Assembly (NCBI GenBank): GCA_026168455.1
Contig: CM047427.1
Coordinates: 63,740,162 to 63,804,161 of the forward strand
From: Theocolax elegans
Lineage: Eukaryota; Arthropoda; Insecta; Hymenoptera; Cerocephalidae
Length of the DNA stretch: 64,000 bases
Reading direction: 5' to 3'
Below, one piece after another: positions 39,101 through 53,107 of the stretch. Position 1 is the first letter of the stretch, and each line of letters begins with the position of its first letter. The notes beneath the pieces were generated by a model. That model was not told the origin of the DNA. It worked only from the letters and a program-made list of their open reading frames with translations, and did not search any database. Position numbers and translations under genes: made by a program.

Positions 39101-42100
39101 CTTAAATTTTGTACACTAGATGCATGCAATGCATTTTTAATATGGACAATTTTACATATTATGGATACAGTGAAAAATTATGATCTTGCATGTAGCCAAA
39201 TATTGGTAATAGTTTCGACTGTGTAATGAATATATACGAGTTTATTTTGATATAGAATAAAAAAATTTTAATAAAAAATTGGAAGATTTGTTAAAAAATT
39301 CTACACATACATGCATTCACACTATTCTTGCATTAAACCTGAGATACAGATTTGCATTAAATCGAAATAATATTTAGCGAAGTTGACTTTTGATGTATTG
39401 AGTAAAAAGGCATATTGAATTTAAACTTTCCAATGAATTGAAACTTATGCAAAATAAATCTTTACCAAATTAGCTTTTCATTAATTCGATAACGTTTACT
39501 TGTAAATGGATAAAGAAAAATGCATAATAAAAAGTGACATTCACCAATATAATGATCAAACACAAGCTGTGTCTTAAAAGTTAAATTTGAATCTCAATTC
39601 ACGATGTTGTGGCAATGCGAATCAATGGTATATATGTATATACATATATACGTTTCATGCGTACAAACGAAAAACTGGTTTAGGTATATCTGTCCACGTC
39701 TCACGTACTTCTTGCCAAGGACACTTGATTAAAAAAAGAAAAGGTAAAAGAAGCATAAAAAATATTAAAATTTCTTTCTTAATTGTTTTTTTTTTCATTC
39801 CTTCATAGATTCCTGTAATTGTCTGAAATTGCAACGCGCTTAAGAGTAATATACCACAAGAGAGAAAAATTACACGCACTTTTACGAGCAACGTTCGTGT
39901 ATTGTAAAGCAAATTTGAGGATATATACACATGGATGTGTATGTATATGCATACGTTCACTTTCGTAAAGTGATTTATGTGCTCGCAGGTGTTTCCTTAA
40001 CAGAAAAAAACTTAAAGATTGTTCTAGAAAAGTGCAGACGTGGATTGTTTTGTTGATGCAAAAGTTGCTGTTTGTTCTTGGTGGGATACAAGGTGTCAAC
40101 CGAGGATGGAAAATCAATAAGTAATATACGTTTAAACAATTTCATGAATATAATTGATTACACTCAAGGCGGAAAAAATTATTGCACCTATTTCAAAAGT
40201 GTTCTACTGCGACTAAACGTTGATTGTTATCAACGTTATCAATTTTATAATTTTGTCACTATTATTTTTTGAATTTCCATAAATTACAAATGTATATATT
40301 TGTCAGTGTCTAAATTTGGCTGCAAAGTTAAATAATTGGTATTAGAGAGCAATGCACTACAATAGTTACAGGTACAAACGAAACAAAATAAAATAAATTT
40401 TTAAAAGAAATTGTAAATCCTCATAAAAAATAACAACGATTTTTATTCAACTTGATGGAATTCTTACTTTTGTTTGTAATGCCATAGCCTTGAAGTTTTG
40501 CGTCATCTATACGAATGATGCGGATTCACGAATGCATATAACGCCCCCTTAGATAATTTGCACATCCAATACACAATGTGTCAAGAAAATTTTTATAAAA
40601 ACTATATAATTTTATTAGCTATTATTGTAATTTACTAATCATTTAACGAGAAAGTCTTAAAAAATAAAAATTAATTATAAAGTACATTTTCCTTTTTAAT
40701 CTTTGATGACAGCATTAAATTTCACAACCGTTTCATACAACCTGTTAAAGATTGTTTAATTATACGAGCAGAGCAGTCAAAACGTAAAGGTTTAATGTAT
40801 TTAATAAATATATTATAAAAAAGTAATAATTTTAAAACTCTACTAACCAATTCTGAATCTTGTGATTGTAGAAATGTATATATAGAAACAAAAACATGTT
40901 TTCACAATGTACATAAAATTTTTGCATTAATATTAATTTTTGAACATCAAGTTGAATATAATTTTAAGTCGTAAAAAACATATTAATTTTCTGAAATGAG
41001 GACGTAATATATATTTTGAAATATAAAATATACTTTTTCCGAATATCAGTAATGTAGCGAAAGTAGTTATCGATTTTAAATTAGCGTCGCATTTGCGTAA
41101 TTTGTAACTCTTGTTTTATTTATGTTTTGAAATAAAGAAATTTAATATCATCAATAGACTTTTTCTTACTTATTTTGAAATATTAATCTTTTCTTTTTAG
41201 TATACGTAGATCATAAGATTTATTTTATATACACGCTATATCGAATATATGTAAAATAAATAAAATAAAATTTATTTTTTTTAATTTAATTATTAATATG
41301 GTTTATATTATGTAAACGTATTTAAATGGGCTATACTATATTTTCATAATATTAATATTTTCTTTAAAAATAATCCCTATTATTTTATTTATAAAATAAA
41401 AACCAATCTATATGTTTATCCTCTTAAAAAAATAAATAAGAAATCTCTATATTGTAGTGAGTAATTTTGGTGTACATTAAAATGATAAATAAAAATGTTT
41501 TGTTAGTAACGTAAAAATTACTTAATTAATAACTACAACATTCAAAATTACCGCATAACCTTATTATCCAGACAATCCTGCAAGAATGGAAATAATTTAT
41601 AATAAAGATTAACGTTGAAAACATCGCGTATGTTGTGAAACATTCACTTACACTTTCCTAGCACCGCCTATCGATTACGCATTCACAAAAAAGAAGCCAA
41701 CTATCGCGATTATCCATCGATCCACGGTAATCAAACTCTAAATACCTAATTTGTAAAGCAGCAAACTAACACGAATTAACGAAAAAAAAATTGCGTCTCC
41801 AAAATCGTGTTAAATACCTTTGCGCGTGAAAAACAAAAGAAGATCTGCAATCGCAATTATTGCGAGATAAAGAAGTGATGTTTTTCCTATCCTAATCCCC
41901 GTAAAAGTAAGACAGACTCACTTGTACGTGTATGCACGTAGACAGATACAAGAGATTGACCTTTGCGACCGAGCCCCGCGTGCAACGTTCGATTTACGTC
42001 GGATCGAACAGGTAACCTATACGTTTACCTATACGAGTGCAATGAATGCTAAACTCTGAGAGTGCAATCTCACTGTATAGAAAACTCTTACGCCACTTTT

Positions 42101-44703
42101 TCTCTCGTATTTTCTTCGACCTATCATTTACTTCGAGCTTCTTCTAGAGCTCCGAGATTTTTTATACTCTTTCTCCATAATGTTTGGTTTCGCACGGATT
42201 AAAAATAGATGCAATTTTTTAATTTATGATGAAATATTGCAAAAAACTTTCTTCTATAGTATACTTGTAAATGATAGTATTATAGTCATACATTGCTATT
42301 TTTTGTAGTTATAATAATAATAAATGTTACCAGCTATCTGTTTAATACATAATTATTTTAGATTAAAAAGAATAATTATTAAATTATTACATATGCATTT
42401 ATTTATATGTTTTTACGTTACATTTACTTTACTCAACAATTTGTATACTTTTAAAAAATCATGTTAGGTTTACTAATACGTGTTTTATTACAAAAAAGAT
42501 TGCCACATCCAAACATTCAATATTTAAGATGAATTAAATTTAGATTATTAATTAAAAATTAGTCTTTAATCAATTATTAGTATAATAGAACAATTTAATA
42601 AAAATTCAAATAAGAATATTCATGCCAATATATGTTTTTTTATATTTATATGAAGCATAGAAATTCAACTACTCACAAATAACGAATAATAATTCGGTAT
42701 GAATATTATGTACAAGTGCACATGTAAGTAGTTGTTTCTCTCGCCAGGGTTCAGCACTCACCATACCGTTTTATACTTGCAAGCAATGGATAAATCAGAA
42801 TTTTTACAGCTTTTGAATGCATGAATAGATTACTTTTTCGTTAAATTAAACTGCATTAAATAATTGTAAAATGTATTATTATGTTTAAATATTAATATAA
42901 ACGTAATTTGATTATTCGCAATTCAATAATTGTCAGTTTTTTAAATATTTGGAAATAGTCGTTGATTTTCAATGATAAAATTCTCAATGTACTAAACATA
43001 TTTATAATAGGTAAATGTCTACAATAATTCAACTAAACTATTGTCTGTAATTGTACGTTTAAAGCAATTGCATAGTTTATTCTAAATTCTGAAAAATCAT
43101 ATATTTAACTAGTTAGACTTATATTCTTTGAAAATTTCAGAGAAATAATTTTTTATCTTCACATTTAAGTTTCGTAACTTAAAGTTGTTCATCAGTTGCA
43201 TCCGCTACTGCAGTTATATAAGTATAAAACTAATAATAGAATTATTTTTACACACTAAATATTATGATTAATTAAATTTATCTACATAAATAAATTAATT
43301 AAATTATTGGATTGTTTATTAATGTAATAAAAAAATTTGTATTACATAATATTATTAGTCATTTTTTTTCCTTATCTTTCACAACCAAATTTTAAAGTTA
43401 TTAATGATAACCATTATTTATGATTACTCGCATACAAAGAGGTGTATAGTTTTTGATTAATTATAAAAAATAATATCTGTAATCTTATAATTAAACATCT
43501 GCATACCCGACAAAAAATAATATTATATACACGTAACTTTAAAATTTTAAAGCAATACTTTATTCTGCCTTTTTTTGTGAGAAAATATTTCCTACATTAA
43601 AATTATATCACGTATACATTGATAGTATGTTTTTAGTTAAATTGAAAAGTAAATGTTAAGGTAAGTGTTCATAAAATAAACTGTGTAGAATAGTTTATTT
43701 AATAAGTAATTACCCTGCTAGAAATTTCCTTTAGGTTTGTAAGTAAGCTGTCAAGGCCTTTGTAGAAAACATAGATAATACAAAACTGCATAAAGCGGGA
43801 TTAAAGCATATAGATCTGGATATAATCTGGATAAGGCTGTGTATAGTCGCCTGTATAATGAATTTTTAGGTTGTTATAAAACTTAAGATGCACAATCAAT
43901 AGAATAGACGTCTTTTAGATAATATACAATAAACAATAATAAATAATATATTTTTCAAAATAGGGTATATTTCCGATTCTGAATTATAAATTTGACATAA
44001 TAATTAATATTTCAATGGCAGATATAAACATATTTGAGTCTTCCTGAAAGAAAATTGTTTGATATATGAATAAATAAAGTAAATGCATGTTTGTAAGTTT
44101 AAATTAATGTAATCGAAACACAACTTTATTTTAGGTGTATTAAATAAATACAATTTGAGTTCGAGCGTCACGTATAAATCGAATTTGCTTAAACACGCAG
44201 ATATTAAGCTACACATATTCGTGTAGTTCACGACGTGAATTTTCTATTAGAGATGGTAAAATTTAAATGTAATTTCTAAAAAGTGCTACAAATTCCCATG
44301 ACGAGTATAAACTTTTAACCGAACTAGGAATGTTTGAATTATAAAGCGTAGGTATACCGCAAATTGAGTGGAGGAGCGCAAGTCCCAAAGTAGGTAACTA
44401 AATCAACCGAAATCTTGTCGGACAAGAGACGTTTGAACGAGCGTTCGAAATAAACTCTAAGAAAGTGACTTTCCACTCTCATAAATTTCGAGAGTCCGCA
44501 CATTGTAATCGCCGTCAAGTGCAACGTCTACCTATATCTTATCGATATCGATGATTTTGGAAAGCCGAATTTTACCAATTAGGAGTAATTAGAGAAGGAC
44601 GTCGAAAAACGAAATGTAACCGTAGGATGGGATATAATATAAGAATCGATGAACGTTGCGGTAACGTATTAACGCGCCGGCCTTCGGGAACATATCATTT
44701 GCG
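30043..44703. other. gene-free stretch between the IR gene and verm
   Basis: No supported gene in about 14.7 kb. GC-richer islands occur near 31620-31950, 34430-34700, 36500-36780, 38190-38370, 41880-42150 and 44340-44700. 38335-38341 is a TATATAG with a CAGTC about 30 bases on, a weak promoter-like pair with no gene after it. Confidence 0.55.
33077..33154. repeat. (AT)n-(GT)n compound microsatellite
   Basis: 26 AT units (33077-33128) directly followed by 13 GT units (33129-33154), with a short GA run just upstream. Open frames here are repeat artefacts. Confidence 0.95.
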
Positions 44704-44743
44704 TATATATATGTAAAGTAAGCCTCTGGCAGCAAAGTCAGTC
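44704..44743 (+). promoter_or_regulatory. core promoter of the chitin deacetylase-like gene (TATA + initiator)
   Basis: A TATATATATG stretch (44704-44713) lies about 30 bases upstream of TCAGTC (44738-44743), the arthropod initiator consensus with A+1 at 44740. An AGATC similar to a downstream promoter element sits at 44770-44774, a few bases off the ideal spacing. The resulting 5' UTR (44740-44922) is GC-rich and has no upstream ATG. Inferred from motif spacing only. Confidence 0.6.
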
Positions 44744-44922
44744 AGCTGAGAGGGCAGCAGCGCACAGGAAGATCGGACCGGTGAAAGTATTACCGGGCCG
44801 CAACTCGGACTCGGACGGGGCCCGAACCTACAAGGAGGCAGAGGAGAGGTGGTGCGCATATAGAGGGCTCGAGAGGGCGCGGCTTGTTTCAGACGCTTTC
44901 GGTCCGACTAACGACGACGATC

Positions 44923-44977
44923 ATGTCGCCGAAGTTTCGCTATCTGACTGGCACGATCTGCCTGCTCTTACTCGCCG
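44923..44977 (+). CDS. verm: verm exon 1, signal peptide
   Basis: ATG start with 18 codons, [19 protein letters not shown], followed by donor GTAAGTA (44978), phase 1. It is a typical basic-plus-hydrophobic signal peptide, with the cleavage region likely at the start of exon 2 (VSAKAQ). A longer open frame over this spot starting at 44781 uses a GTG and another frame, and is not real. Confidence 0.9.
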
Positions 44978-47900
44978 GTAAGTAATATCAATACACAATT
45001 TTATTCTATGTACACCGGTATCGTCTCTCTATCTACCGAGCAACGCGCAATTCTTAAATCATATCTTTTCATCTGCGAGTATGCGATTCCCTCGAAGGGA
45101 AAACTTTTTTAAAACTTTATATTATACGTATTATTATCACGTATATTTATATTGTAAATTATCTATGAAAATCATAAATTAAGCCTTCATCCGAGTGAAC
45201 GTTCTTAACTTTACTTCGGTATCGTTAGGTAACCGAAATAATAGTTTAAATTTTCAAAAATTACGCTCACCCATTCGCTTTATATTATTCCTATTTTACG
45301 CTTTACATCAATTTCCTTTAATTTTTTTGCCTAACAGTTACGTGATTGTATAGTGATAAACTCTGTGCATTTAGTGTCGTAATGATACTTTAAAATGATA
45401 ACCCTCCTATATTCCTTCACGGTGTTTACAAAAAACATTTGTATACTTGAAAATTAATTTTTATAAATTAATGTTTAACGCAACAAATGTGAACTTAGTT
45501 ATAAATGTAAAATAACATCGATAAGTCTAAAAGCTGTCCATATCTTTCAACCTAACATTACAATCGTATTATTTCAAATCCAATACACATTTACGACACT
45601 AAAAAAAAGCACTACCTTATTTTTTTTATTACCTATGCATAAAAAGTGCAATTTTGACGAATATATGTATATACATGAAAAGAAAGATTTATGCTAATGA
45701 TATACTTAGGTATATGTATCGTGCCACCGTCAGTCGAAATTACCCAATAGCGTTCAAAAGCCGCGGTAGTAATTTACTGGTGTCAATCTCGTTATTACAG
45801 CTGTAGCTTTATAGCTATACCTCTACAGTGATTGAAATCCAAAAAAATATAGGAAACCGCGTTTTATCTCATTCTCTTTCGCCTCATCATCGAATAATCA
45901 TTCGGATTAAGAAAGAAATGTAAGAGAGATATATATATATATATATATATATATGCTTAAGCAACGCGCATTCGCATACCTATTCAAATTCATTTATTCA
46001 CGCGCATATAACTAAATAATTCGCGCGATGCCGAAAACGATATTAGATATTCAATCTTGCGAAATTTTAAACGTGTATATATATATATATATATACATAT
46101 ACATGTGTGATAGTGTGTGCGTGTGTGTATTTATACTTATCGTCCTTTCTCTTTCGTTTTTACAAAAATTCAATACACGTGGAGGAGCACGAACCTTACA
46201 CGATGATATTTCAATTCAAGAATGACTATAGATTAAAAGTAAATAATTAATTATATATTTATAATGTCGCATAATTTACGGTCAATAGATGTATAAAGAA
46301 CGATAAAACCCGTGATGTCGAAACTTTCGATTCTCGAATAACAAAGATCCCTTTTGTCAGTGTTGAAAATGAGACACGTCCATCTTCGGTTTGATCGATC
46401 GGCAGATCTCGTGGAAAGCCGCGCATGTATATATGCATACGTGTATATAACTCAACACACTGTCGCTTTCCCTCGAGCTCGAGCTCGCCCTGACATTTCA
46501 CGACGGTACTTTCTACTTCTACATGCTGGCGACTGGGAGTTCGCTGACCCCCCACCTTCCGATATACCAAGCAACGTTACTGCTTGACTTTTGTCTCTCG
46601 TATATCTTTTTATGTCCTCGTATACTAAAAGCTCGACTCATTTTCTCTCGCCCACGAGCTTTTATTTCGAAACTATCGCCACTCGATAACGTATACAAGG
46701 TTGTTCTATAGCTTTCAGAGACACCTTTTTTTAATTGTTCGAAGGTGTGTTTGCTTGCCTCGGCATATCATGTTGAGAAATCGGTACAATACTCGAATAC
46801 GTGGTCGATTAACAATCTATCGTATATTTTTATTCAATTATTATCTTTTTTGTACATCTATTTCAAATGCATTATCGTATTATTTATTATTGCATCTTTG
46901 TTCTTTAACAGTCAATTTTTTTATGTAATACGTACAAATTTACAAAGAAATGTTTTACTTTACACGAAATATTAATCAATGTTACAAGCGAATAATTATA
47001 ATTTTAACATTATATACGTTAAACTCTGTTGAAACGCGGATGAATCCGGTTTATACTATTGTTTGAAATTTACAGCGGCTAAAAAGCTGTCATTACTTTC
47101 AAAAAACATAAATGTAATGCGTAAAGTATAATGAAGCACCGGCATAATATTTAACGGTATTTTCTGCAAAACCTAAGTTTGAATTGAAATTGTAATGTGT
47201 ATACATATTTATTAAAGGTATTAAACACGCATTCGTAATGCATTAACATAAATATTCTATTTTTTTATGAATATATGTTCAAAATCAAAATTTAAATTTA
47301 ACACAAAAAACTTTATGAAATATCATGTATTTTCAATTATAATAGATATATTTGTTTATAAATGTAATATACACATGCATATATATGTACGTGTATCTAA
47401 AATTTAATTTTGAAGTGAATTATAATTTTGGATATGTATTGCAGTTTCGGCGAAGGCGCAAGACGACGAAGGAAGCGATGGAATTGACGCAAATGCCGAG
47501 GAGCTATGCCAAGACAGGCCAGGAGACGAGTATTTCCGGTTGAGCACGGAAGGAGACTGCCGAGATGTTGTAAGGTAAACAAACTCAAAATTGATTTTCA
47601 GCCATCGCGTGATTGCACAGTGCAAAGTGATTACCTCTATTTCATTAGATAAATGTTTTCAAAGTGATTGAATTTTTCGTAGTTACATAAAATGAAACAA
47701 ACGTTTACTAGAAGTATCGCTATATTTATAGAAGAGCTTACAAATTCACTGGGTGATAACTGATTTTACTCTAACTTTTATAGATTTAAAAACAGAACCC
47801 ACTAATAGTTTTTACCAATTAGATGAATTAGTTTATCTTATATATTTATATACCAAATTTCCTTTATATTATTTAGCCAATTGTTCAATTATTTAATCAC

Positions 47901-50900
47901 CTTCTAATAAACGATAAAAAATAATAACCTTAAGTGCCTCGGAATTTTAAACCATTTCGCATCTATAATTTAAAATTTAATTTAATCCATGATCCTGAAT
48001 TCTTAACCTTCCGTAGTGAGTAATTTAATTAAATTATTAAAACCTCAATATAATAATATTTTAAAATTGTACAGAAATTGTATTTAAATTTATTAATAAA
48101 TATGCATACTTGTATGTAGATATTGATCTATGCTTTTAGGATATATATCAGTCACCCGGCGAATAAGAAGGAAAGTGAGTTTCGTTAAAGAAAATTTCAC
48201 TTTTAACCGTTTATAATTTCACTTAGCAAAATTGAATTGTAAATTTATTTTCTGAAACTGAATGTATAAAGCAATAACTTTACAGTTAATTAATAATAAT
48301 AGAATAACAAATAAATAAATCAAAAAGACGTACAACAGTGTAAACGTAGTTTGAAGTTTCGGATGTAGAAAAAGCGATCAATCCTAGATGCGCATAACTT
48401 TTTATAAAAGAAAGTTTGATTCATTAATGGAAAATTTCACTTCCAATCGTTAACTATATATACATTGATTAAACACTTTTAAAAGTCATTGTATAAAGTT
48501 ACTTTTGTTTAGAATTATAAATTAAAGTACTGAGAAAATAACGTTGGTGACAATATTATACAACGTATTAAGCAGTTTCTCACTTCCTGTAAAAGAAAAC
48601 ATAGTTTGAACAATTATTTATTTAAATAACGTAACAACAATGATGAAATATTGTATTTTTTAAAATTGCTTATTTATATCACTCTTAGGAAGGTAAAAAT
48701 CATATAGTGTAGAAAAAACAAGGGACTATAGAATTAAAGTATACGTGGTTACGTACATTATAGGCGTTGTGTTCTTTTAAAAGCAGACTATTTAAAATCG
48801 TATTTAATTAACCGTTTGCGTATATATTTAAAAAATGTAAATTAATAACAGCATTTTGAAATATAGGATATTTATTAGTCGGAAAGACATATTTTAGGAA
48901 CAGAGACTGTAGTTGGAATTTGGGTTTTCAAATGGCTACTGTATTATTACATATAATACGACCCTCGGTAGAATGTCGGCTATTTTTGAACCATTAAAGG
49001 GTAGTAAATTCGTACTTTGTAGACGCGACGTCATTTTAACGGGAATTTCAGAAATTTTTTTGTTACTCTGTTTTACTTCAAAAACAATTAAATTAAATTA
49101 ATAATAATTTTTTTATATCGAATGATGTTCATATAAACTAAATATAACGTATTTTTACAAAATTTTACACAATTAACTTAATAGTAAGTAAAAAGAATTT
49201 GTTTAACACATAAAAAATAGAAAATAAAGATTATTATGCTATGAGAAACTTTGAAGAATAGATAATAAACTTGGAATCTTAGTTACACAACGAAACGAAC
49301 TTTTCATTGTTGAACAAATCGGTAGATTTGTCGAAGTAGAGCGTTAAGCCTTGCGTGTATACAAAAAATTGAGTGGAAGAAACCGAATCGAATCTTTTGA
49401 GGATCAAGAAAAGTATATATATATATTATATAGGTATACACAAACACGCACATATAAAGAGAGAAACGACGTTGAGAAAAATGAGGGACTTTCGTTTCTT
49501 CGTTCGCCTGTAAACCGCGAACGGGTTTTCGGTTTCTCTCGGAGAGGCGAGTGGGACGGAGGGAAAGGATTACGGGCGCACCGGGTCACTACGCGAAATA
49601 CCCGCCTCGTGCTTAAGCCGATTTATAAAAGTCGAATGTAACCGCGTGCTCGCGCAGCTTGGTAAAAGTTGCGCTTACAGCGTTACGCCCGTTCATATGC
49701 CGATCCTTTGTTTCGAACCGATGGATTTCCGATCTTCTATTGAACTTAAAAGCTTGTCTTTTTGTACGCGTATACATCGTCTCACTTGGCACAGTTCCAT
49801 AATTCTTGCACGATGTGTTCAACTACAGAGATTTATTTAATGTCTCCGCACCGAGACATTTTTCGTCTTAAAGAACATTGAATCAACTCTACTTTGAATT
49901 TATTGATAATAGTACTTGTGGAAAGTAAAATAATTCCAGCTATAAATTGTAGAGCATGTAAAGTATAAATCTCGATACGATGCGTAGCTATTACTCAATA
50001 TTAAATATATTTTATATATGATAAATTAATATATTTGAATATAAATCCTACAAATCCATTGATTGGTAACAATAAAAATGACTCACGTTATTGATGAAAC
50101 AAAATAACAATCGGTTAAACGTATAGACCACATAGCCTAAATCTTACGAACAATGAAGTTGTAACCAAAACACCGAGAAATTAAAAAAGTCATTGTTAAG
50201 TTCGAACATTGGATAATTCAGTCTGTATACGACTGGTTGAGTCATGTATATGTACAAGTTCATTAACCGAAAGAAAAAGACGCATAGCTATAACCCCCGT
50301 TCGATACTTGGAATGTCTAAGAGCGGAAATCGTATAGCGCGCGGTACGTAACGGAAAAGATGCGTAACGCATAATATAATTGCTTCGGGTATACAGGAAT
50401 ATATATATACCTATAGTTTCTCCGTTTATTTCAGTTTACTTAATAATTGTACGCATATAAGCTTTAAATTATAATATAGCTCCGACAAGTATCAATATTT
50501 GTCGATTGGATATTACTTCGACAGTAAACATTTAGAAAAATGTGTATATAGAAAGGAACACCATATAATAGGTATAACCTTATGAAAATTGCGTAAAACA
50601 TTTAGGTGTGACAAAGCAACCGAGATTGGAGTTACGAGGCTTGCTACAGTCAAGTGTCCAACTGGTTTAGCCTTCGACATCGAGCGCCAAACCTGCGATT
50701 GGAAGACCAACGTCAAGAACTGCGAACAGCTCGAGAGTAAGGAACAAGGAGAACATAACCGATAACGATGTTTAAATACCATACCAGATTATTGTTTTAT
50801 CGTCCCCTGCGAACGACAAATTTTGCTTATTCGTTAGATACCGTTGTTAATCGTCATTTTAAGTATCTGAATGTGTACGATACGCGGCAACGCAAACGAC

Positions 50901-53065
50901 GATAAAGCAAGTACTTCCGCTATTGGTAAAAACATCTCCTTTTTTTTAAGAAATGGAGACACCGCAGTCATTTGATTTGAGAGACGAAAAACGCTAAAAT
51001 TGCAAACCTCTATTACGTATACCTTTTTAAACATTCTGGCCATTGCCTGTCTGCCCCTCAGGTGCACAAGATCCGGACTGAAGCAAATCACGTGTCCCAG
51101 TGGATTGGCCTTTGATTTGGACAAACAGACCTGCGACTGGAAGGGCAAGGTCACCAACTGTGACAAGCTCGAGAGTAAGTGACGCACGAGGAAGTCAAAC
51201 AAACAAATTCAAAATTTTGAACAATGCCGGTGTCGATCATTCATTATTATCCGTACGAACGATTTTTATCGACTCGTTTTTCAATTTACATTGCGAGGCT
51301 TCTTTCTCAAAAATTATTCATTCCACGTTGCCTTCTCTTTTTAAAGTGGTTGGAAACTCTATTATTTTTTAAATTATACATTAATATAATAATTCAAAAA
51401 TAAGTGATACTACTGCAAAAAAAGAAAACTAGATCGTACCTGAAACTAAATTATAAAAAGCACTTTACTGTAAAATAGAAATTTCATGCTGTTAACTTAA
51501 CTAGAACGCTTTTTATTCGAATTCTAAGACAGATTTCCACCTGTTCCAAACAATCTGACCCAAAAGGCGGTAAATAGTACTTAAATAATTTAATAATTCT
51601 TTTTTAAATTATTAATTGAGCAAGGTATTCAATAGAATATTACATTTTATAAAGTTTTATTCGTGCACATATAAATATTTTTACATTGAACGTATGAAAG
51701 CGTAAAATATGTGGAAGGTTATTCTACCACAGATTTTTAATGCGGAAACAAAGAAGCAGAGAAAATTGAAAAACGAGAAATGAGAGATCGCGAAGGATAA
51801 TAAGACCCGGTCGTACGTAGACTCGCGCCGTAGCACGCAAATCGACGACTAACCTTCATCAGTTTATCCTCGCATTCTTATAGAGAAAAACGAAATTATA
51901 TTCTTCTGTCCTTATAAGTACTATACTCAGAATTACTGCATATAACGATGTATTCTTTATCATAATAATAATTTCAATTAAATTTATGTTATACCTTTAA
52001 AAACATTGAATTCATCAAAAAAATGCAATTTTTATCAAGACATAATTTCGTAATTTCTCAGTTAGTTATCCTTTTTTACTTCATGTATACCTATATATAT
52101 GTATGTATGTATATATATATATGTATATGTATATATATATATACACGCACTTATGTACTTGTACTTGCTTTTTCCACTTTTCATGCTTCGATTTCGCACA
52201 AAATCTAACTCTATACAGCCGCTTTCCTGCCTCTTGTGTGTGATTAAATAAACTGTAGACTAACATTGAGCTCTTGTCTGCTCTTTATACTTTTCTGTTC
52301 TGTTTTCGATTCTCGATCAGTCAATGTATTTTTTTTATTTTCCAATTTCTATATATTCACATATATATTTATATGTATTAAATACTTTATATACTACATT
52401 ATTACATCATTATAGCCTATTACAATAAAGTCATTTTATATTTGACATATACATAACACAATTCATAACCGCCCGGAAGACAATATTATATAAATTTTAG
52501 TTTTATAATTACTAGAAATTACAAGCTTATAACGGCAAGTTTAAATTTGAAATAAGCACAATATTTGTTATGCACACGTATTTATCAGTTAATATTATTT
52601 ATTCATATATTTAACTTTTTTTTTAATTTTAGATTTAAAAAATTCGTTATCTAATGCACTTTTCATTCGATGATAATTATTAAATTTTTATGAATTTTTT
52701 TTATCAGTACGTTCAGGATAAACAATTTTTTAAAGATTTACGTATATATGCTTCAACGAATGTAAATAAACAATTTCGGTTTTTCTTTGTACTTTAATAA
52801 TACAGTATCGCTAAATACAAATAATTGCATATCTCAGTATCGACTTAAATGTAAAATCAATATGCCAGCAAAATGTTTATACAAAAATATCATTCGTATA
52901 ACTTGTAAACTCCTTATACATACTCAAATGAAAGTGAAAAGGAGGAAAGAGAAGCGGTACGCGACTGAAAATGAAATCGTCGACTTTGCTGATATTTACG
53001 ATCGTTTTCATTTGCTTTGCTGCATCTCTCTTCCTTCTCCTCCTCCTCCTCCTCCTCCTTCCCTC

Positions 53066-53107
<42 letters not shown>

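Noticed and set aside
44781..44981. 66-codon frame across the verm start
   Set aside because: GTG start and wrong frame; the real start is the ATG at 44923, with a signal peptide and a consensus donor.
49351..49641. 96-codon frame in verm intron 2
   Set aside because: Non-ATG start, overlaps several other open frames on both strands in a GC-rich patch, no family similarity and no fitting splice phases.
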